Source: JAIBJN01 sp963830885
Lineage (GTDB): Bacteria; Actinomycetota; Thermoleophilia; Gaiellales; Gaiellaceae
Reading direction: 5' to 3'
Length of the DNA stretch: 64,000 bases
Assembly: GCA_963830885.1 (NCBI GenBank)
Contig: CAWHOA010000037.1
Location: 1-64,000 of the forward strand
In this document: one piece after another, positions 1 to 8,894 of the stretch
Layout of the letters: the number at the start of each line of letters is the position of its first letter
Numbering within the stretch: the stretch's first letter is position 1
Program-made: the position numbers and the translations under genes
The notes under the pieces: generated by a model
Seen by the model: only the letters and a program-made list of their open reading frames with translations
Databases searched by the model: none
Told to the model about the DNA's origin: nothing

Positions 1-131
1 TTCACGAAGCGGCTTCCGTGGTAGCGCGTTCCGTGCACGCACCGGGGTAGGCACGCACGAGCATTTCCGGCATCCCTGGCACGGCTGACCCGCTCAACCA
101 TGCGGGTTTCGTTCAGCCATGCGGGGCGTTA

Positions 132-213
132 TGGGGGAGGTAGGATTCGAACCTACGTAGGCTGAGCCAACGGGTTTACAGCCCGTCCCCTTTGGCCACT
201 CGGGTACTCCCCC
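132..213 (-). tRNA. tRNA-Tyr (GTA anticodon)
   Basis: Read on the minus strand, this folds as a type II tRNA. The 7-bp acceptor stem pairs GGGGGAG (213-207) with CTCCCCC (139-133), and the discriminator A is at 132. The anticodon stem encloses CTGTAAA, giving anticodon GTA (Tyr). A long variable arm is present, as expected for bacterial tRNA-Tyr, and the T-arm contains GGTTCGAATCC. The CCA end is not encoded. The 131 bases before it show no gene I can support. Confidence 0.95.
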
Positions 214-364
214 GAGGCCGGCGTAGTGTAGCCAAGAGCCCCTAACAGCATGAGGGGCCATGCCGCTTCGCAGCGCTGGGCGGCCCGAGACGGCGTCCTC
301 TCGTCGAACTCCATCTCAGGAGTTATCGGCTCGACGCCGTCCATCCCCAAGTGGGTGGCGCCGC

Positions 365-1123
365 CTACAGACCGCTGCCGCTCAGGTAGGCGTCGAGGAG
401 GGCATCCCCGAAGAAAAGCGCGATCACTGCGCCGAAGGCGAGGAATGGCCCGAACGGGATTGCCATCTTGCGGGCGGCACCACCGTGGCGGGCGAGCAGG
501 ACGACCGCAGGAACGAGAGCCGCGACCATCCCGATCATGAGCGCGACGAGGACGAGCTTGCCGAGCATGGCGCCGAGGAGGAGGCAGAGCTTGACGTCGC
601 CCATCCCCATGCCCTTCGGGTATGCGAGAAGCGCCGCGAACAGGAAGGTCGCCGCGCCGAGCGGCGCGAGGATCCACTCCAGCCACATGTCCGGGTGTAG
701 TACGAGCTGCGCCGCCAGGACGATTCCGGCGGAGGGAAGAACGATCTTGTCGGGGAGGATGTGACGCTCGAAGTCGATCGCCGATAGGACCACGAGGGTC
801 GAGCAGAAGAACGCGGCCAGGAAGGCGTCCGCCGTCAGCCCGAAGCTGAGGAAGCAGGCCGTGACGAGCAACGCCGTGAGCAGCTCGACGGCGAGGTAGC
901 GCGCTCCGATGCGCACCCCGCAGGCCCGGCACCGACCGCGAAGGAGGAGGTACGAGACCACGGGCACGTTGTCGCGCCATGCGATCTGCGCCCCGCACGA
1001 GCCGCAGGCCGAAGGCGGGTGCGCGAGCGACCGTCCTTCCGGCAGGCGCGCCGCGACGACGTTGAGGAAGCTTCCCAGCGCGAGCGCGGGCGGGATCACG
1101 ACGGCGGCGAGGGCGGCGTTCAC
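365..1123 (-). CDS. Type IV prepilin peptidase / A24 family aspartic endopeptidase
   Basis: This is a 252-residue integral membrane protease of the PilD/TadV family, which cleaves leader peptides of type IV pilins or pseudopilins at the inner face of the membrane. Visible family marks are an N-terminal GSFLNVV segment, two CxxC pairs (C40/C43 and C65/C68) of the cytoplasmic zinc-binding methyltransferase-type domain, and the two catalytic aspartates D117 (SAIDFERHILPD) and D176 (GMGDVKL). About seven hydrophobic segments follow. The start is GTG at 1123. No pilin genes are adjacent, so the substrate is unknown. Confidence 0.92.
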   Translation of the reverse strand: MNAALAAVVIPPALALGSFLNVVAARLPEGRSLAHPPSACGSCGAQIAWRDNVPVVSYLLLRGRCRACGVRIGARYLAVELLTALLVTACFLSFGLTADAFLAAFFCSTLVVLSAIDFERHILPDKIVLPSAGIVLAAQLVLHPDMWLEWILAPLGAATFLFAALLAYPKGMGMGDVKLCLLLGAMLGKLVLVALMIGMVAALVPAVVLLARHGGAARKMAIPFGPFLAFGAVIALFFGDALLDAYLSGSGL

Positions 1124-1203
1124 ACCTCACCTATCGGCGGCTGCCGCCGCCGTCCTTAGATCCTGACGTAAGGCGCCACAGCGCCTCATTGCGTTAGGAG
1201 CTC

Positions 1204-1367
1204 TTAGCCGCTGTAGAGCTGCGGCGGGTTCGGCTGGGCGTAGATGGCCGCGTTCCCCGGCATGTCGACCGGCACCGTCGTGATCGTCTCGAACTGATCG
1301 TGCGGGCGGGCCAGCGGCTCCGACCCATCGAACCCGTGCGACAGCGCGAGCAACCCGTCGGCTGGCG
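1204..1367 (-). other. possible C-terminal coding relic
   Basis: An open minus-strand frame ends at 1204 with a protein-like tail (DGSEPLARPHDQFETITTV and following, ending PQLYSG). Upstream it runs into the end of the flavin monooxygenase gene, so no complete gene exists. It may be the remnant of a gene truncated at this junction. I do not recognise the family. The rest of 1124-1367 shows nothing I can name. Confidence 0.2.
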
Positions 1368-2489
1368 TTACAGCTCGTAGCGGACGAGCGGCTCGAGCTG
1401 GCGCCGTTGGGCGCGTTCGGGCAGCCAGCGGACGAGCACATTTCGGAGCCGCCACCCGAGGGGGCTGGCGAGCTGGGCGGCCTTGTCGGCGCGACGGGAC
1501 ACCTTCAGGACGGCCTCCGCCCGCGGCCGGCGGATCGCCTCGTAGCCGTTGAGCGCAGTCGCGACATCATCGCTCGCCGCTAGCCGGTCGGCGAGCACCA
1601 CGGCATCCTCGATCGCCTGGGCCGCGCCCTGCCCGACGCCGGGGGTCGTCGCGTGTGCGGCGTCGCCGACGAGCACGACCCGGCCGTCGCTCCAGCGGGG
1701 GAGCGGCTCGAGGTAATAGACGTCGTTCCGCAGTATCGCGTTCTCGTCCGAGGCGTCGGCGACCGCGCCGATGGGCTCGTGCCAGCCGGAGAATCGCCGC
1801 ATGATTTCTGCCTTCCGCTCCTGGGGATTGTCGGGTTCGGCTTCCGGCGCATTCTTGGTCGCAAACCAGTACGTCTGTCCACGCCCGATGTCGACGAGCC
1901 CGAACCGCTCCCCGATACCCCAGGATTCGCTCAGGCGCCCGGGTTCGACCGGTATCAAGGAGACTCCACGCCAGGCCGTGTAGCCGGCGTAGCTGGGCCG
2001 CACGTCGGCGACCGCACGACGTACGACCGAGCTCAGGCCGTCGGCCCCGACGAGCAGGTCCCCTCGCTCCTCTTTGCCGTCGGCGCCCCGTGCGATGACT
2101 CCGTCCTCGCCCTGCTCCACGGTCGTGACCTCCACGCCGAGGCGCACGTCACCTGCGGCCGCTGCTAATTCGGCTTGCAGATCGGCTCGGTGGACGGCGA
2201 CGGTGCTCTCGAGCAGGTCCGAAGGGATCCGGGTCAGCTCACGGCCTTCCCAGGTGAGGATGGCGCTCTGCGTCGCTGCGGCGCCCCGAGCCGCTACCGC
2301 ACCACCGACCCCGAGACGATCGAGCGCCCTCATCGCGTTTCCGAAGAGGGTGATGCCGGCGCCGACCGGGTCGATGCGCGGCGACCGCTCGAGCACGACG
2401 ACCTCATGACCTGTCCGGCGCAGAGCGATTGCGGCGCTCAGTCCGGCGATCCCACCCCCGACGACAATCACACGCACGGGGTTGATCAT
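1368..2489 (-). CDS. FAD-dependent monooxygenase (PHBH-type)
   Basis: This is a group A flavoprotein monooxygenase of about 373 residues. It shows the N-terminal Rossmann motif VIVVGGGIAGLSAAIALRR, then an acidic residue (LERS) binding the ribose. A DG-type motif VGADGLSSVVRR lies midway, and the FAD/substrate motif is LVGDAAHATTPGVGQGAAQA near the C-terminus. Such enzymes use NAD(P)H and O2 to hydroxylate aromatic or polyketide-like substrates; the substrate here cannot be read from sequence. I prefer the ATG at 2489, directly before the Rossmann strand, to the in-frame TTG at 2513. It stands alone on the minus strand. Confidence 0.85.
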   Translation of the reverse strand: MINPVRVIVVGGGIAGLSAAIALRRTGHEVVVLERSPRIDPVGAGITLFGNAMRALDRLGVGGAVAARGAAATQSAILTWEGRELTRIPSDLLESTVAVHRADLQAELAAAAGDVRLGVEVTTVEQGEDGVIARGADGKEERGDLLVGADGLSSVVRRAVADVRPSYAGYTAWRGVSLIPVEPGRLSESWGIGERFGLVDIGRGQTYWFATKNAPEAEPDNPQERKAEIMRRFSGWHEPIGAVADASDENAILRNDVYYLEPLPRWSDGRVVLVGDAAHATTPGVGQGAAQAIEDAVVLADRLAASDDVATALNGYEAIRRPRAEAVLKVSRRADKAAQLASPLGWRLRNVLVRWLPERAQRRQLEPLVRYEL

Positions 2490-2592
2490 CCGGCGGTGAA
2501 CCTGGGAGCGCAACTGCGTCTTTGCTTCCGGCTCTGCGCGACGCTGTCTCCGGATCGAGGAGTTTGACGACAGAGACGGCGAGTTTGATCGC

Positions 2593-2853
2593 TCAGGGCT
2601 CGAGGTTGCTCAGCCGCTCGCGATACTCCTCGATGCTGATCTCTCCGCGCGCATAGCGCTCCGCGAGGATCGCCCGCGCGTCCGGGACCGCCTGGCGATA
2701 CGGGCCCCACGGGCCGCGCCGGCCTCGCCAGAAGAAGACCCGGATGAACAAGAAGAACACCAGGAACCAGAGGATCGGTACCAGCGGCCAGAACCAGAAC
2801 CAGCCGTGATCGTTGGACGCAAGCACTGTCAACACACTCAGAACCTCCTGCAT
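2593..2853 (-). CDS. small membrane protein with SHOCT domain
   Basis: This protein of at most 86 residues has one strongly hydrophobic helix (residues about 17-42, Trp/Phe rich) followed by a basic stretch and a C-terminal SHOCT-type motif (ARAILAERYARGEISIEEYR). The SHOCT domain is a short bacterial C-terminal module of oligomerisation or unknown role. Two starts compete: ATG at 2853, and a GTG at 2835 that has AGGAGG eight bases upstream inside the first option. The gene diverges from the MarR regulator, suggesting shared control. Confidence 0.75.
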   Translation of the reverse strand: MQEVLSVLTVLASNDHGWFWFWPLVPILWFLVFFLFIRVFFWRGRRGPWGPYRQAVPDARAILAERYARGEISIEEYRERLSNLEP

Positions 2854-2872
2854 CGGCCTTGACGCGAATACG

Positions 2873-2902
2873 TTAGCATAGGAATCGTTTGCATACGAAT
2901 CG
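2873..2902. promoter_or_regulatory. tandem 15-bp direct repeat between divergent genes
   Basis: Two adjacent 15-bp units, TTAGCATAGGAATCG (2873-2887) and TTTGCATACGAATCG (2888-2902), match at 13 of 15 positions. They sit between the start of the SHOCT protein gene and the TTG start of the MarR-family gene. The position suits an operator for the MarR regulator; this role is inferred. Confidence 0.5.
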
Positions 2903-2943
2903 TAGGCTCGGTTTCGTCCGAGGCACGATCTACGATCGCTTGA

Positions 2944-3366
2944 TTGCGACCTGACGGCCCTCCCATCGGCCTGCTGCTCTCGACAACGTCGAAGACCGTC
3001 GGTCGCGCCTTCAACGATGCGCTTGCCGTGCACGGAGGCTCGATCCCGATCTGGTTGATCCTGAATGCGCTCAAACGCGAGCAGCGACGCACTCAGCTCG
3101 AGCTAGCCCGCGCGGTCGGCATCGAGGGCCCGACGATGACCCGCCACCTCGACGGGCTCGAGCAGGCCGGGCTAGTCGAGCGCCGGCGGGACCCGGTCGA
3201 CCGCCGCGCCGTCAAGGTCCAGCTGACTCGCGCGGGCCACGCCCTCCACGGGCGCCTGCTGAAAGCGGTGATCGCTTTCAATCAGCAGCTACGGACGGGC
3301 CTGACCAGCGACGACATCGAGACGCTGCGCCGGGTGCTGGGCCAGCTGCAAGACAACGTCGCTTGA
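2944..3366 (+). CDS. MarR-family transcriptional regulator
   Basis: This 140-residue winged-helix regulator has the MarR layout: an N-terminal dimerisation helix, a helix-turn-helix (TQLELARAVGIEGPTMTRHL), then the wing LVERRRDPVDRRAVKVQLT, which carries the conserved Asp-Arg-Arg of the family, and a C-terminal dimerisation helix. It starts at TTG 2944. It is divergent from the small SHOCT protein, with a tandem repeat between them that may be its operator. Ligand unknown. Confidence 0.9.
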   Translation: MRPDGPPIGLLLSTTSKTVGRAFNDALAVHGGSIPIWLILNALKREQRRTQLELARAVGIEGPTMTRHLDGLEQAGLVERRRDPVDRRAVKVQLTRAGHALHGRLLKAVIAFNQQLRTGLTSDDIETLRRVLGQLQDNVA

Positions 3367-3408
3367 AGGGAGCTTCTTGGCTCAGGCGGCGTCGATCTTC
3401 TCGGCCCA

Positions 3409-3492
3409 CTAGGTGCAGGGCGTGACGAGACCGGTTTTGTAGGCGAGCGCTACGAGCTGCCCGCGGTCGTGGCAACCAAGCTTGGCGTGGCA
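3409..3492 (-). pseudogene. relic of a LuxR/NarL-type HTH C-terminus
   Basis: On the minus strand an open frame ending in TAG at 3411-3409 reads CHAKLGCHDRGQLVALAYKT followed by GLVTPCT. This matches the last third of a LuxR-type DNA-binding domain (typically KLGCRDRAQLVVLAYESGLV in actinobacterial response regulators). Only 27 codons survive before the multicopper oxidase stop codon at 3494-3496, so the rest of the regulator is gone. Confidence 0.6.
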
Positions 3493-3493
3493 T

Positions 3494-5332
3494 CTACTCC
3501 GTCTCGGCCGGAGCAACGTTGAAGCTGAACATCATTCCGCTCTCGTGGTGCTCGGCGATGTGGCAGTGAGCCATCCAGCGCCCTGGGTTCGTGATGTCGA
3601 GGAGGATGTCGACGGTCTCGCCCGTCCGCACCAGAACGGTGTCCTTCCAGACCAGATTCGGCTCGACCGCTTCGTCCCTCGCGAGGATGAGAAAGCGGCC
3701 TGCCCCGTGCACGTGGAAGGGATGCGGCATCGGGTGGTCGGAGTCCATCTCGTTGATGAGCCGTAGCTTCACCTGATCGCCGACCCGGAACGTCCAGTCG
3801 ATCTGGGCGTTCTCCGCTCCCGTCTCGCGGTCGACGAGCTTCCAACGCATGTTCCTCGGCGTCGTCATGCGGTTGACCTCGACCATGTCGTCTTCCCACT
3901 CGATCCCTTGCGCCGCGTCGTGCGCATGGCCTCCGCCGTGGTGCTCGTGCTCCTCGGGGTGTTCGTGGTGCTCGGTGTCGTGCTCGTGATGCCCATGATC
4001 GTGGTCGTGATGATAGTCGGTCTTGGCAGCAGCAGCCTCGTCGAGCGCCGCTACTTCACCGCGTCCGGTCGCCCGCAAGGTCATGCCGCATTTCGGGCAG
4101 CCCGCCGCCCAGGTGGCCGTGATCTCCGGGTGCATGGGGCAGGCGAAGGCGGTCGGAGCCTCCGTCTCTACCTGCGCAGGCATGAGCTTCATCCCGCACT
4201 TCGGGCACTTGCCCGCCCAAGAGGCGACGATCTCCGGGTCCATCGGACAGGCGTAGATGCCGGTGTCGACCGCACCTTCCGTGCCGACCTCGTCCATTTC
4301 GGCCACGAAGGACAGCGTCTTGTCGGGCGGAGCTTCGATGAACGGCTCAATCCGATCTCGCAGCGCCCGCATGTCCGGGTTCGTGCGCAGGTTTTCGAAC
4401 TGCTCACTCAGGTCGCGGTCAGCCGGCTCGTCAACGACCTCGATCCTCGCAAGCCGATAGGACTTCTCGGGCGTCCGATGCTCGAGCGCGAGCTCTCCCG
4501 GCTCGTCGAAGAGGACGTCGACGACCACCCGTTCGGAAGGCGCGAGGAGGATCTCCTCGACGAGCGCTTCGTGCTCATAGTGGCCGCTGTCGGCGCCCAC
4601 GAGCTTTATGCGCGCCCCGGGCAGCGCGACATTGAACACGCGCGTGTTGGCCGTGTTCGTCAAGTGGAAACGCACAACCTCTCCACGCTTCGCCTGGAGG
4701 GAGAGGTCTGGCTCGCCGTCGACGAGCATGACGTTGCCGAAGCGGCCCATCGCGACGTGCGTCGTCTCGGACTCGCTGAAGGGCGCGATCCGCCCCTCCT
4801 CGATCAGTACGTCATCGAGCGTCAAGAGAAGCTCACGGTGGGCGGAAGACCAGTAGTCGGCCTCGCTCGGAACGACGAGGATGTTCCCGTACAGGCCCAG
4901 CTCCTGCCCGTAGTCCTCACGGATGTGCGGGTGGTACCAGTACGCACCCGGGTCGGGAAGGCTCACTTGATAGGTGAAGGTCTCGCCGACCGGGATCGGC
5001 GCCTGCGTCTCGTGGGTGCCGTCGTAGCGGTTCTCGAGCCGCAGGCCGTGCCAGTGCACGGTCGCATCCATGTCGCCGCGATTCGTGACGTGCACGGTGA
5101 TCGTCGCGTCCTGCGCGGCCTTCAGGGTTGGGCCTGGAACCGAGCCGTTGTAGGCGAGCATGCGCACGGTGGCATCGCCGATCTGCTTCTTGACCGGTGC
5201 GATCTCGAGCTCGAACTCGTCTCCGTCCGAGAGCTCGATGACCTCGGGGCGACGGGCGTCGGGCAGTCCTTCGGTCGCGCTCGGCAACTCGGTGGTGTGC
5301 GTGTGCCCTTCGGAGCTGTGATGGTCATGCAT
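3494..5332 (-). CDS. multicopper oxidase with internal heavy-metal-binding modules
   Basis: This 612-residue laccase-like enzyme would oxidise Cu(I) or organic/metal substrates with O2. Type 2/3 copper ligands are at HWHG (93-96) and HPH (134-136) in the first cupredoxin domain, and HPFHVHG (537-543) and HCHIAEHHESGM (589-600) in the last. The second domain is followed by an insert absent from ordinary laccases: two CPMxPE...CPKCGM modules (about 361-386 and 397-420), then a His-rich run (about 440-472, over half His/Glu/Asp). The N-terminus is also His-rich and no signal peptide is visible, so export is uncertain. It lies immediately downstream of the CzcO-like gene. Confidence 0.9.
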   Translation of the reverse strand: MHDHHSSEGHTHTTELPSATEGLPDARRPEVIELSDGDEFELEIAPVKKQIGDATVRMLAYNGSVPGPTLKAAQDATITVHVTNRGDMDATVHWHGLRLENRYDGTHETQAPIPVGETFTYQVSLPDPGAYWYHPHIREDYGQELGLYGNILVVPSEADYWSSAHRELLLTLDDVLIEEGRIAPFSESETTHVAMGRFGNVMLVDGEPDLSLQAKRGEVVRFHLTNTANTRVFNVALPGARIKLVGADSGHYEHEALVEEILLAPSERVVVDVLFDEPGELALEHRTPEKSYRLARIEVVDEPADRDLSEQFENLRTNPDMRALRDRIEPFIEAPPDKTLSFVAEMDEVGTEGAVDTGIYACPMDPEIVASWAGKCPKCGMKLMPAQVETEAPTAFACPMHPEITATWAAGCPKCGMTLRATGRGEVAALDEAAAAKTDYHHDHDHGHHEHDTEHHEHPEEHEHHGGGHAHDAAQGIEWEDDMVEVNRMTTPRNMRWKLVDRETGAENAQIDWTFRVGDQVKLRLINEMDSDHPMPHPFHVHGAGRFLILARDEAVEPNLVWKDTVLVRTGETVDILLDITNPGRWMAHCHIAEHHESGMMFSFNVAPAETE

Positions 5333-5334
5333 GC

Positions 5335-6505
5335 CTACTCGCCCTCCTTCGCGCGCGCTTCAGCCGCGGCTCCGATCTCCTGCGGGGCGAGTGCGGACTG
5401 CGGCACGCCTCGTTTCTTCGCTTCCTGCAAGGCCTCGATTCGCTCGGCGATGAACTCTGCGTCCTCCTTCACCCAGCCGATCAGCGCCGAGCCGCGCGTG
5501 TGCTGCCAGGTGAGGCCCGAGAAGTAGAGGCCCGGGACGTCGGGCACGCCGCGACGATGACGCAGGCGCCCATCCGAGTCAAAGATTGGCAGGTCGATCC
5601 AGGAGTAGTCGGGCCGGTACCCGGTCGCCCAGATGACCGCGCCTGCCTCGACCTCGCTTCCGTCCTCGAAACGAACTGTGCGCCCCGAGGCAGCGATCGC
5701 GCGCGGCTTCAGCTCAACCGCGTAGCGACGCTTGAGCTCGCGCGGGCTCGAGCCAATCAGCGTGTCGCGGTCTTTCACCCGTCGCCCGAGCCGCGACTCG
5801 ACCGTCTTGTGGATCAGACCCGTCTTCGTCAGCCACCAGAAGAGGTCACGGCCGGCCGAGGCGCTGCGGCAGCGGCGTCTGCCGAGAGCCGACCGAGAGG
5901 ATGACCTTGCGCATGGCGGAGAGCTCCTTGGCGATCTGGAAGCCGGTGTTCCCGCCCCCGACGACGAGCACCGTTCCCTCGGGCACGTCGCTGGGCCGCC
6001 GATAGCCCGTGCTATGTGCCTGCCACACGTCAGGGTCGAGGTCCTTGGCGAGCTTGGGGATGTACGGCGTTTGGAACGGGCCCGTCGCGACCACCACCTG
6101 GTCGGCCGTGATCGTCCGCCCGTCGACGTCGAGAACGAAGCGTTCGTCCTCGCGGGAAAGCCTGCGCACCTTGCTGTTGAACTCAATCGCGAGCTCGAAC
6201 GTCTCCGCATAGCGTTCGAGGTACTCGATCACGTCGTCCCGCGTCGGGTAGCCGTCCGGGTCGCCGGGGAATGGGAGCCCGGGTAGGGCGCTGTAGCGCC
6301 GTGGCGTGAAGAGCGTCAGCGACTCCCAGCGCTCTCGCCACGCAGATGCGACGGAATCGCTCCGCTCGAGGATGACGAAAGGCCGCCCTTGCTGGGCCAG
6401 GTAGTAGCCCATCGTGAGCCCCGCCTGCCCTGCTCCGATGACGGCGACCTCGTAGTCGGTCGTTTGCTGAGCGCGTGGTTGAAGCTCGCCGGCTGCCCCG
6501 CTCAT
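5335..6505 (-). pseudogene. CzcO-like flavin-containing monooxygenase, +1 frameshift
   Basis: Two overlapping frames together encode one flavoprotein of about 390 residues. The first part (6505 to 5846) has the FAD motif VIGAGQAGLTMGYYLAQQG and the NADPH motif VLVVGGGNTGFQIAKEL. The second (to 5335) has FWWLTKTGL and ATGYRPDYSW, typical of the CzcO/YpdA-like family. Frame 0 stops at TGA in CGG-CCG-TGA-CCT. Skipping one base after CCG resumes GAC-CTC-TTC-TGG (DLFW) with roughly the family's normal spacing. A GGCCGGCC tandem at 5851-5858 offers an indel explanation. It could be a pseudogene, a sequence error or programmed frameshifting. The stop codon lies three bases from the oxidase start, so the two form an operon. 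Confidence 0.8.
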
Positions 6506-6604
6506 CTTCTAGGGCGTTCCCGCTGTGTCCGTGTGGCAAAACACTGATTAGACGGCCCGCCCGCCGCCCGAGCCGGTCATGGGCCCGAATGCCAACCGAA
6601 GCGG

Positions 6605-7402
6605 CTAGGGGGCGTCCGGCCCCTCGGCCGCCGGCGGGAGCTCCATGGACGCGCGCAGCGCAACTAGGGGCGTCGCGGGCACGGTCACGACTCCGCGGGT
6701 CGGGCGGTCGAGGTCGAACGTGACCAGGAGGAGCATCGAGACGAACGCGGCCGCGAGGATCACTGCCGCGACGCCTCGCGAGAGGATGGCGAGGTAGAGG
6801 GCGAGGAGGCCGAGCCCGACGGCGGCGCCGATTATCTCGAACAGGAGGACCGCAGACGGGACGCGGTTGTTCAGCCCGGAGACCCGCACGGTCTGCATGT
6901 CGATCATCTCGTTGAGGGTCTCGACGTAGAGTCGCGGTGCGCTGTCGGTGGGCGAGTCGGCAAGCGCCTCGCCGGCGAGGCCCCAGAGCTCCCGCTGCAG
7001 CCGCCCGCCGTCGGCGACCGCTGCAGCCGCACGCGTGCTCCCCGGAACCGACCGCGTGAGCGCGATGCTGGCATCCGTGTAGCGCACGAGCAGGTCGAGC
7101 GACTCGCTGCGAATCGGCTCGTGCAGCGTCTGCGCGCGCAGGTAGGTCGTGCCGATCGCGTTCGCGTCGTCGACGACCGCGGCCCGCCGCTGGTCGTAGC
7201 GCCCGACTGCCATGGTCAGGCCGAAGGCGAGAACCAGCGCCACGAGCCCGAGCAGTGCAGCCTGGACGACACCGAACGGCTCACGCAGCGTCTCGGCGTG
7301 CGCGCGAAGCCGGCTGCCGATGAACGCTCCGAGGAGCGTCGTGCCGAGCACGATCCCGAAGATGATCAGCCCGAGCTCGAGGGTGCTCAGCCGGAAGAAC
7401 AT
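6605..7402 (-). CDS. DUF4239 (bestrophin-like) membrane protein
   Basis: This 265-residue protein has two N-terminal transmembrane helices (about 9-27 and 45-65), a soluble helical middle (ANAIGTTYLRAQ, then LDLLVRYTDA), and two or three C-terminal helices. The arrangement and the conserved ANAIGTTYLRA segment match the DUF4239/bestrophin-like family of unknown function. It is divergent from the PAP2 gene, with about 45 bases between them. Confidence 0.75.
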   Translation of the reverse strand: MFFRLSTLELGLIIFGIVLGTTLLGAFIGSRLRAHAETLREPFGVVQAALLGLVALVLAFGLTMAVGRYDQRRAAVVDDANAIGTTYLRAQTLHEPIRSESLDLLVRYTDASIALTRSVPGSTRAAAAVADGGRLQRELWGLAGEALADSPTDSAPRLYVETLNEMIDMQTVRVSGLNNRVPSAVLLFEIIGAAVGLGLLALYLAILSRGVAAVILAAAFVSMLLLVTFDLDRPTRGVVTVPATPLVALRASMELPPAAEGPDAP

Positions 7403-7447
7403 CGTCGCCGATCATGCGCAAGCGGTCAGACGGAGCAGCTGCCCTCC

Positions 7448-8437
7448 GTGATTGGAGCTAGCCTCCGCGTCGTGAGCACCTTCTCGGCTGCGAGGGCGGC
7501 CGGGCTGGAAGGTCGCGAACGCCTACGCCGGGCGCTGCCCTGGCTCGGCCCCGCCGTGTACCTCTCCGCCCTCGTCTTCTTCATCCTCCGCGACGGGGTG
7601 CCGCTCTCGCGCGACCGCCTGTTCATGTGGATCCTGCTCGGGCTGCTCGCGTTCTCGCTGACGAACCTCCGCGGCTGGATCCGCGGCGTCGTCCTCGAGT
7701 GGATCCCGTTCGCGCTCATCCTCTGGGCCTACGACTACCTGCGCGGGCAGGCCGACGGCCTCCTCTTCTCGACGAACGTGACCCCCCAATTGCGGGCGGA
7801 CGAGATCCTCTTCGGCGGCACGGCGCCGACGGTGTGGCTCCAGGAGCACCTGTGGGACGGCTCGCTGCACCTGCACTGGTACGACTACGCCACCTGGGTC
7901 GTCTACGTGAGCTACTTCCTGGCGACCTACCTCGTCGCCGGCTTCCTCTGGTTCTTCGCCCGCGGCCTGTTCCGCCGCTTCGTCGCGATGGTGTCGCTCC
8001 TCGCGTTCATGGGCTTCGCGACCTACGCGCTCTTCCCGGCGGCGCCTCCCTGGATGGCGAGCGATCTCGGAGCCCTCGAGCCGACGACTCGCTCGATCGG
8101 CTACATCTGGAACCACATTCCGATCGCGTACTTCAACACCCTCTTCGACCGGGGCTCCGGGTACTCGAACCAGGTCGCGGCCGTGCCGTCGCTGCACGCG
8201 GCCTACACGCTGCTCATCGCGCTCTTCCTCTGGCGCCTGGCACCGCGGTGGGGGCGAGTCCTCCTCGCGGCGTACCCGCTGGCGATGGCCTTCGCGCTCG
8301 TCTACACGGCCGAGCACTACGTCTCCGACATCCTCGTTGGCTGGGTCTACGCGCTGTTCGCGTTCTGGGCGGTCAACCGGATGGCCGACGCGCTCGCCCT
8401 GCGGCGTGCGGCGCGCGGCCAGTCCGGCGGCGGCTGA
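7448..8437 (+). CDS. PAP2-superfamily membrane phosphatase / phospholipid-inositol transferase-like
   Basis: This roughly 329-residue polytopic membrane protein has the PAP2 C-terminal signature: PSLHAAYTLL (catalytic Ser-His) and AEHYVSDILVGW (second His and Asp). It has about six hydrophobic helices and an aromatic periplasmic loop. Relatives dephosphorylate lipid phosphates or transfer inositol phosphate head groups; the substrate is not evident. The start is uncertain: GTG 7448 or GTG 7472, both with weak ribosome-binding sites. Confidence 0.85.
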   Translation: MIGASLRVVSTFSAARAAGLEGRERLRRALPWLGPAVYLSALVFFILRDGVPLSRDRLFMWILLGLLAFSLTNLRGWIRGVVLEWIPFALILWAYDYLRGQADGLLFSTNVTPQLRADEILFGGTAPTVWLQEHLWDGSLHLHWYDYATWVVYVSYFLATYLVAGFLWFFARGLFRRFVAMVSLLAFMGFATYALFPAAPPWMASDLGALEPTTRSIGYIWNHIPIAYFNTLFDRGSGYSNQVAAVPSLHAAYTLLIALFLWRLAPRWGRVLLAAYPLAMAFALVYTAEHYVSDILVGWVYALFAFWAVNRMADALALRRAARGQSGGG

Positions 8438-8486
8438 GCTCCCGGCCGCCAACGCGCACCCCGCGACCGAGTAGCGCCGGGCGACG

Positions 8487-8855
8487 CTACTCCAGCTCGC
8501 CTGCGAACGTCCCTCCGCCGATCGTGCGCTCGACGTACGGCGCCACGCGGGCGCGCAGGCCGCGGTCCGACGTGACAACCCAGACGCGGAGGCCCTCTCC
8601 GGCGAGCCGCTCGGCCTCCGCGGCGATTCGGTCGTCGGCGATGGCCCGGCCCGTGCCCTCGACGGTCATGCGCTCGTCGTCCTCCCACGCCGGAGCGCGC
8701 CCGTCGAAGACGACCTGTGCGCGCACGCCCTTACGCTCCGCCCAGGCGCGCGTGCGCTCCAGGAACCAGTCCTCGCCCAGGTTGGGCCAGCGCGAGCGGA
8801 TCACGTTGCGGGCGTCGACGAGGACGATCGGCTCCTCCACCGCACCGTCAAGCAT
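8487..8855 (-). CDS. NYN-domain (PIN-like) RNase, YacP family
   Basis: This 122-residue protein carries the NYN/YacP features: N-terminal IVLVDARNVIRSRWPNL with the acidic catalytic Asp, the central VVFDGR motif and late WVVTSDRGLRARV (Ser-Asp of the active site). Members are Mg-dependent PIN-like ribonucleases. It is monocistronic and divergent from the following universal stress gene (39 bases apart). Confidence 0.8.
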   Translation of the reverse strand: MLDGAVEEPIVLVDARNVIRSRWPNLGEDWFLERTRAWAERKGVRAQVVFDGRAPAWEDDERMTVEGTGRAIADDRIAAEAERLAGEGLRVWVVTSDRGLRARVAPYVERTIGGGTFAGELE

Positions 8856-8894
8856 GCCGCTCGTCGGCCTCAGCGCCTACCCTTCCCGGCAGCC

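Noticed and set aside
3908..5527. 539-codon plus-strand frame across the multicopper oxidase
   Set aside because: Antisense shadow; the minus-strand oxidase has all copper motifs.
7121..7447. N-terminal extension of the PAP2 protein back to 7121
   Set aside because: It overlaps the divergent DUF4239 gene and has shadow-like Arg/Glu composition.
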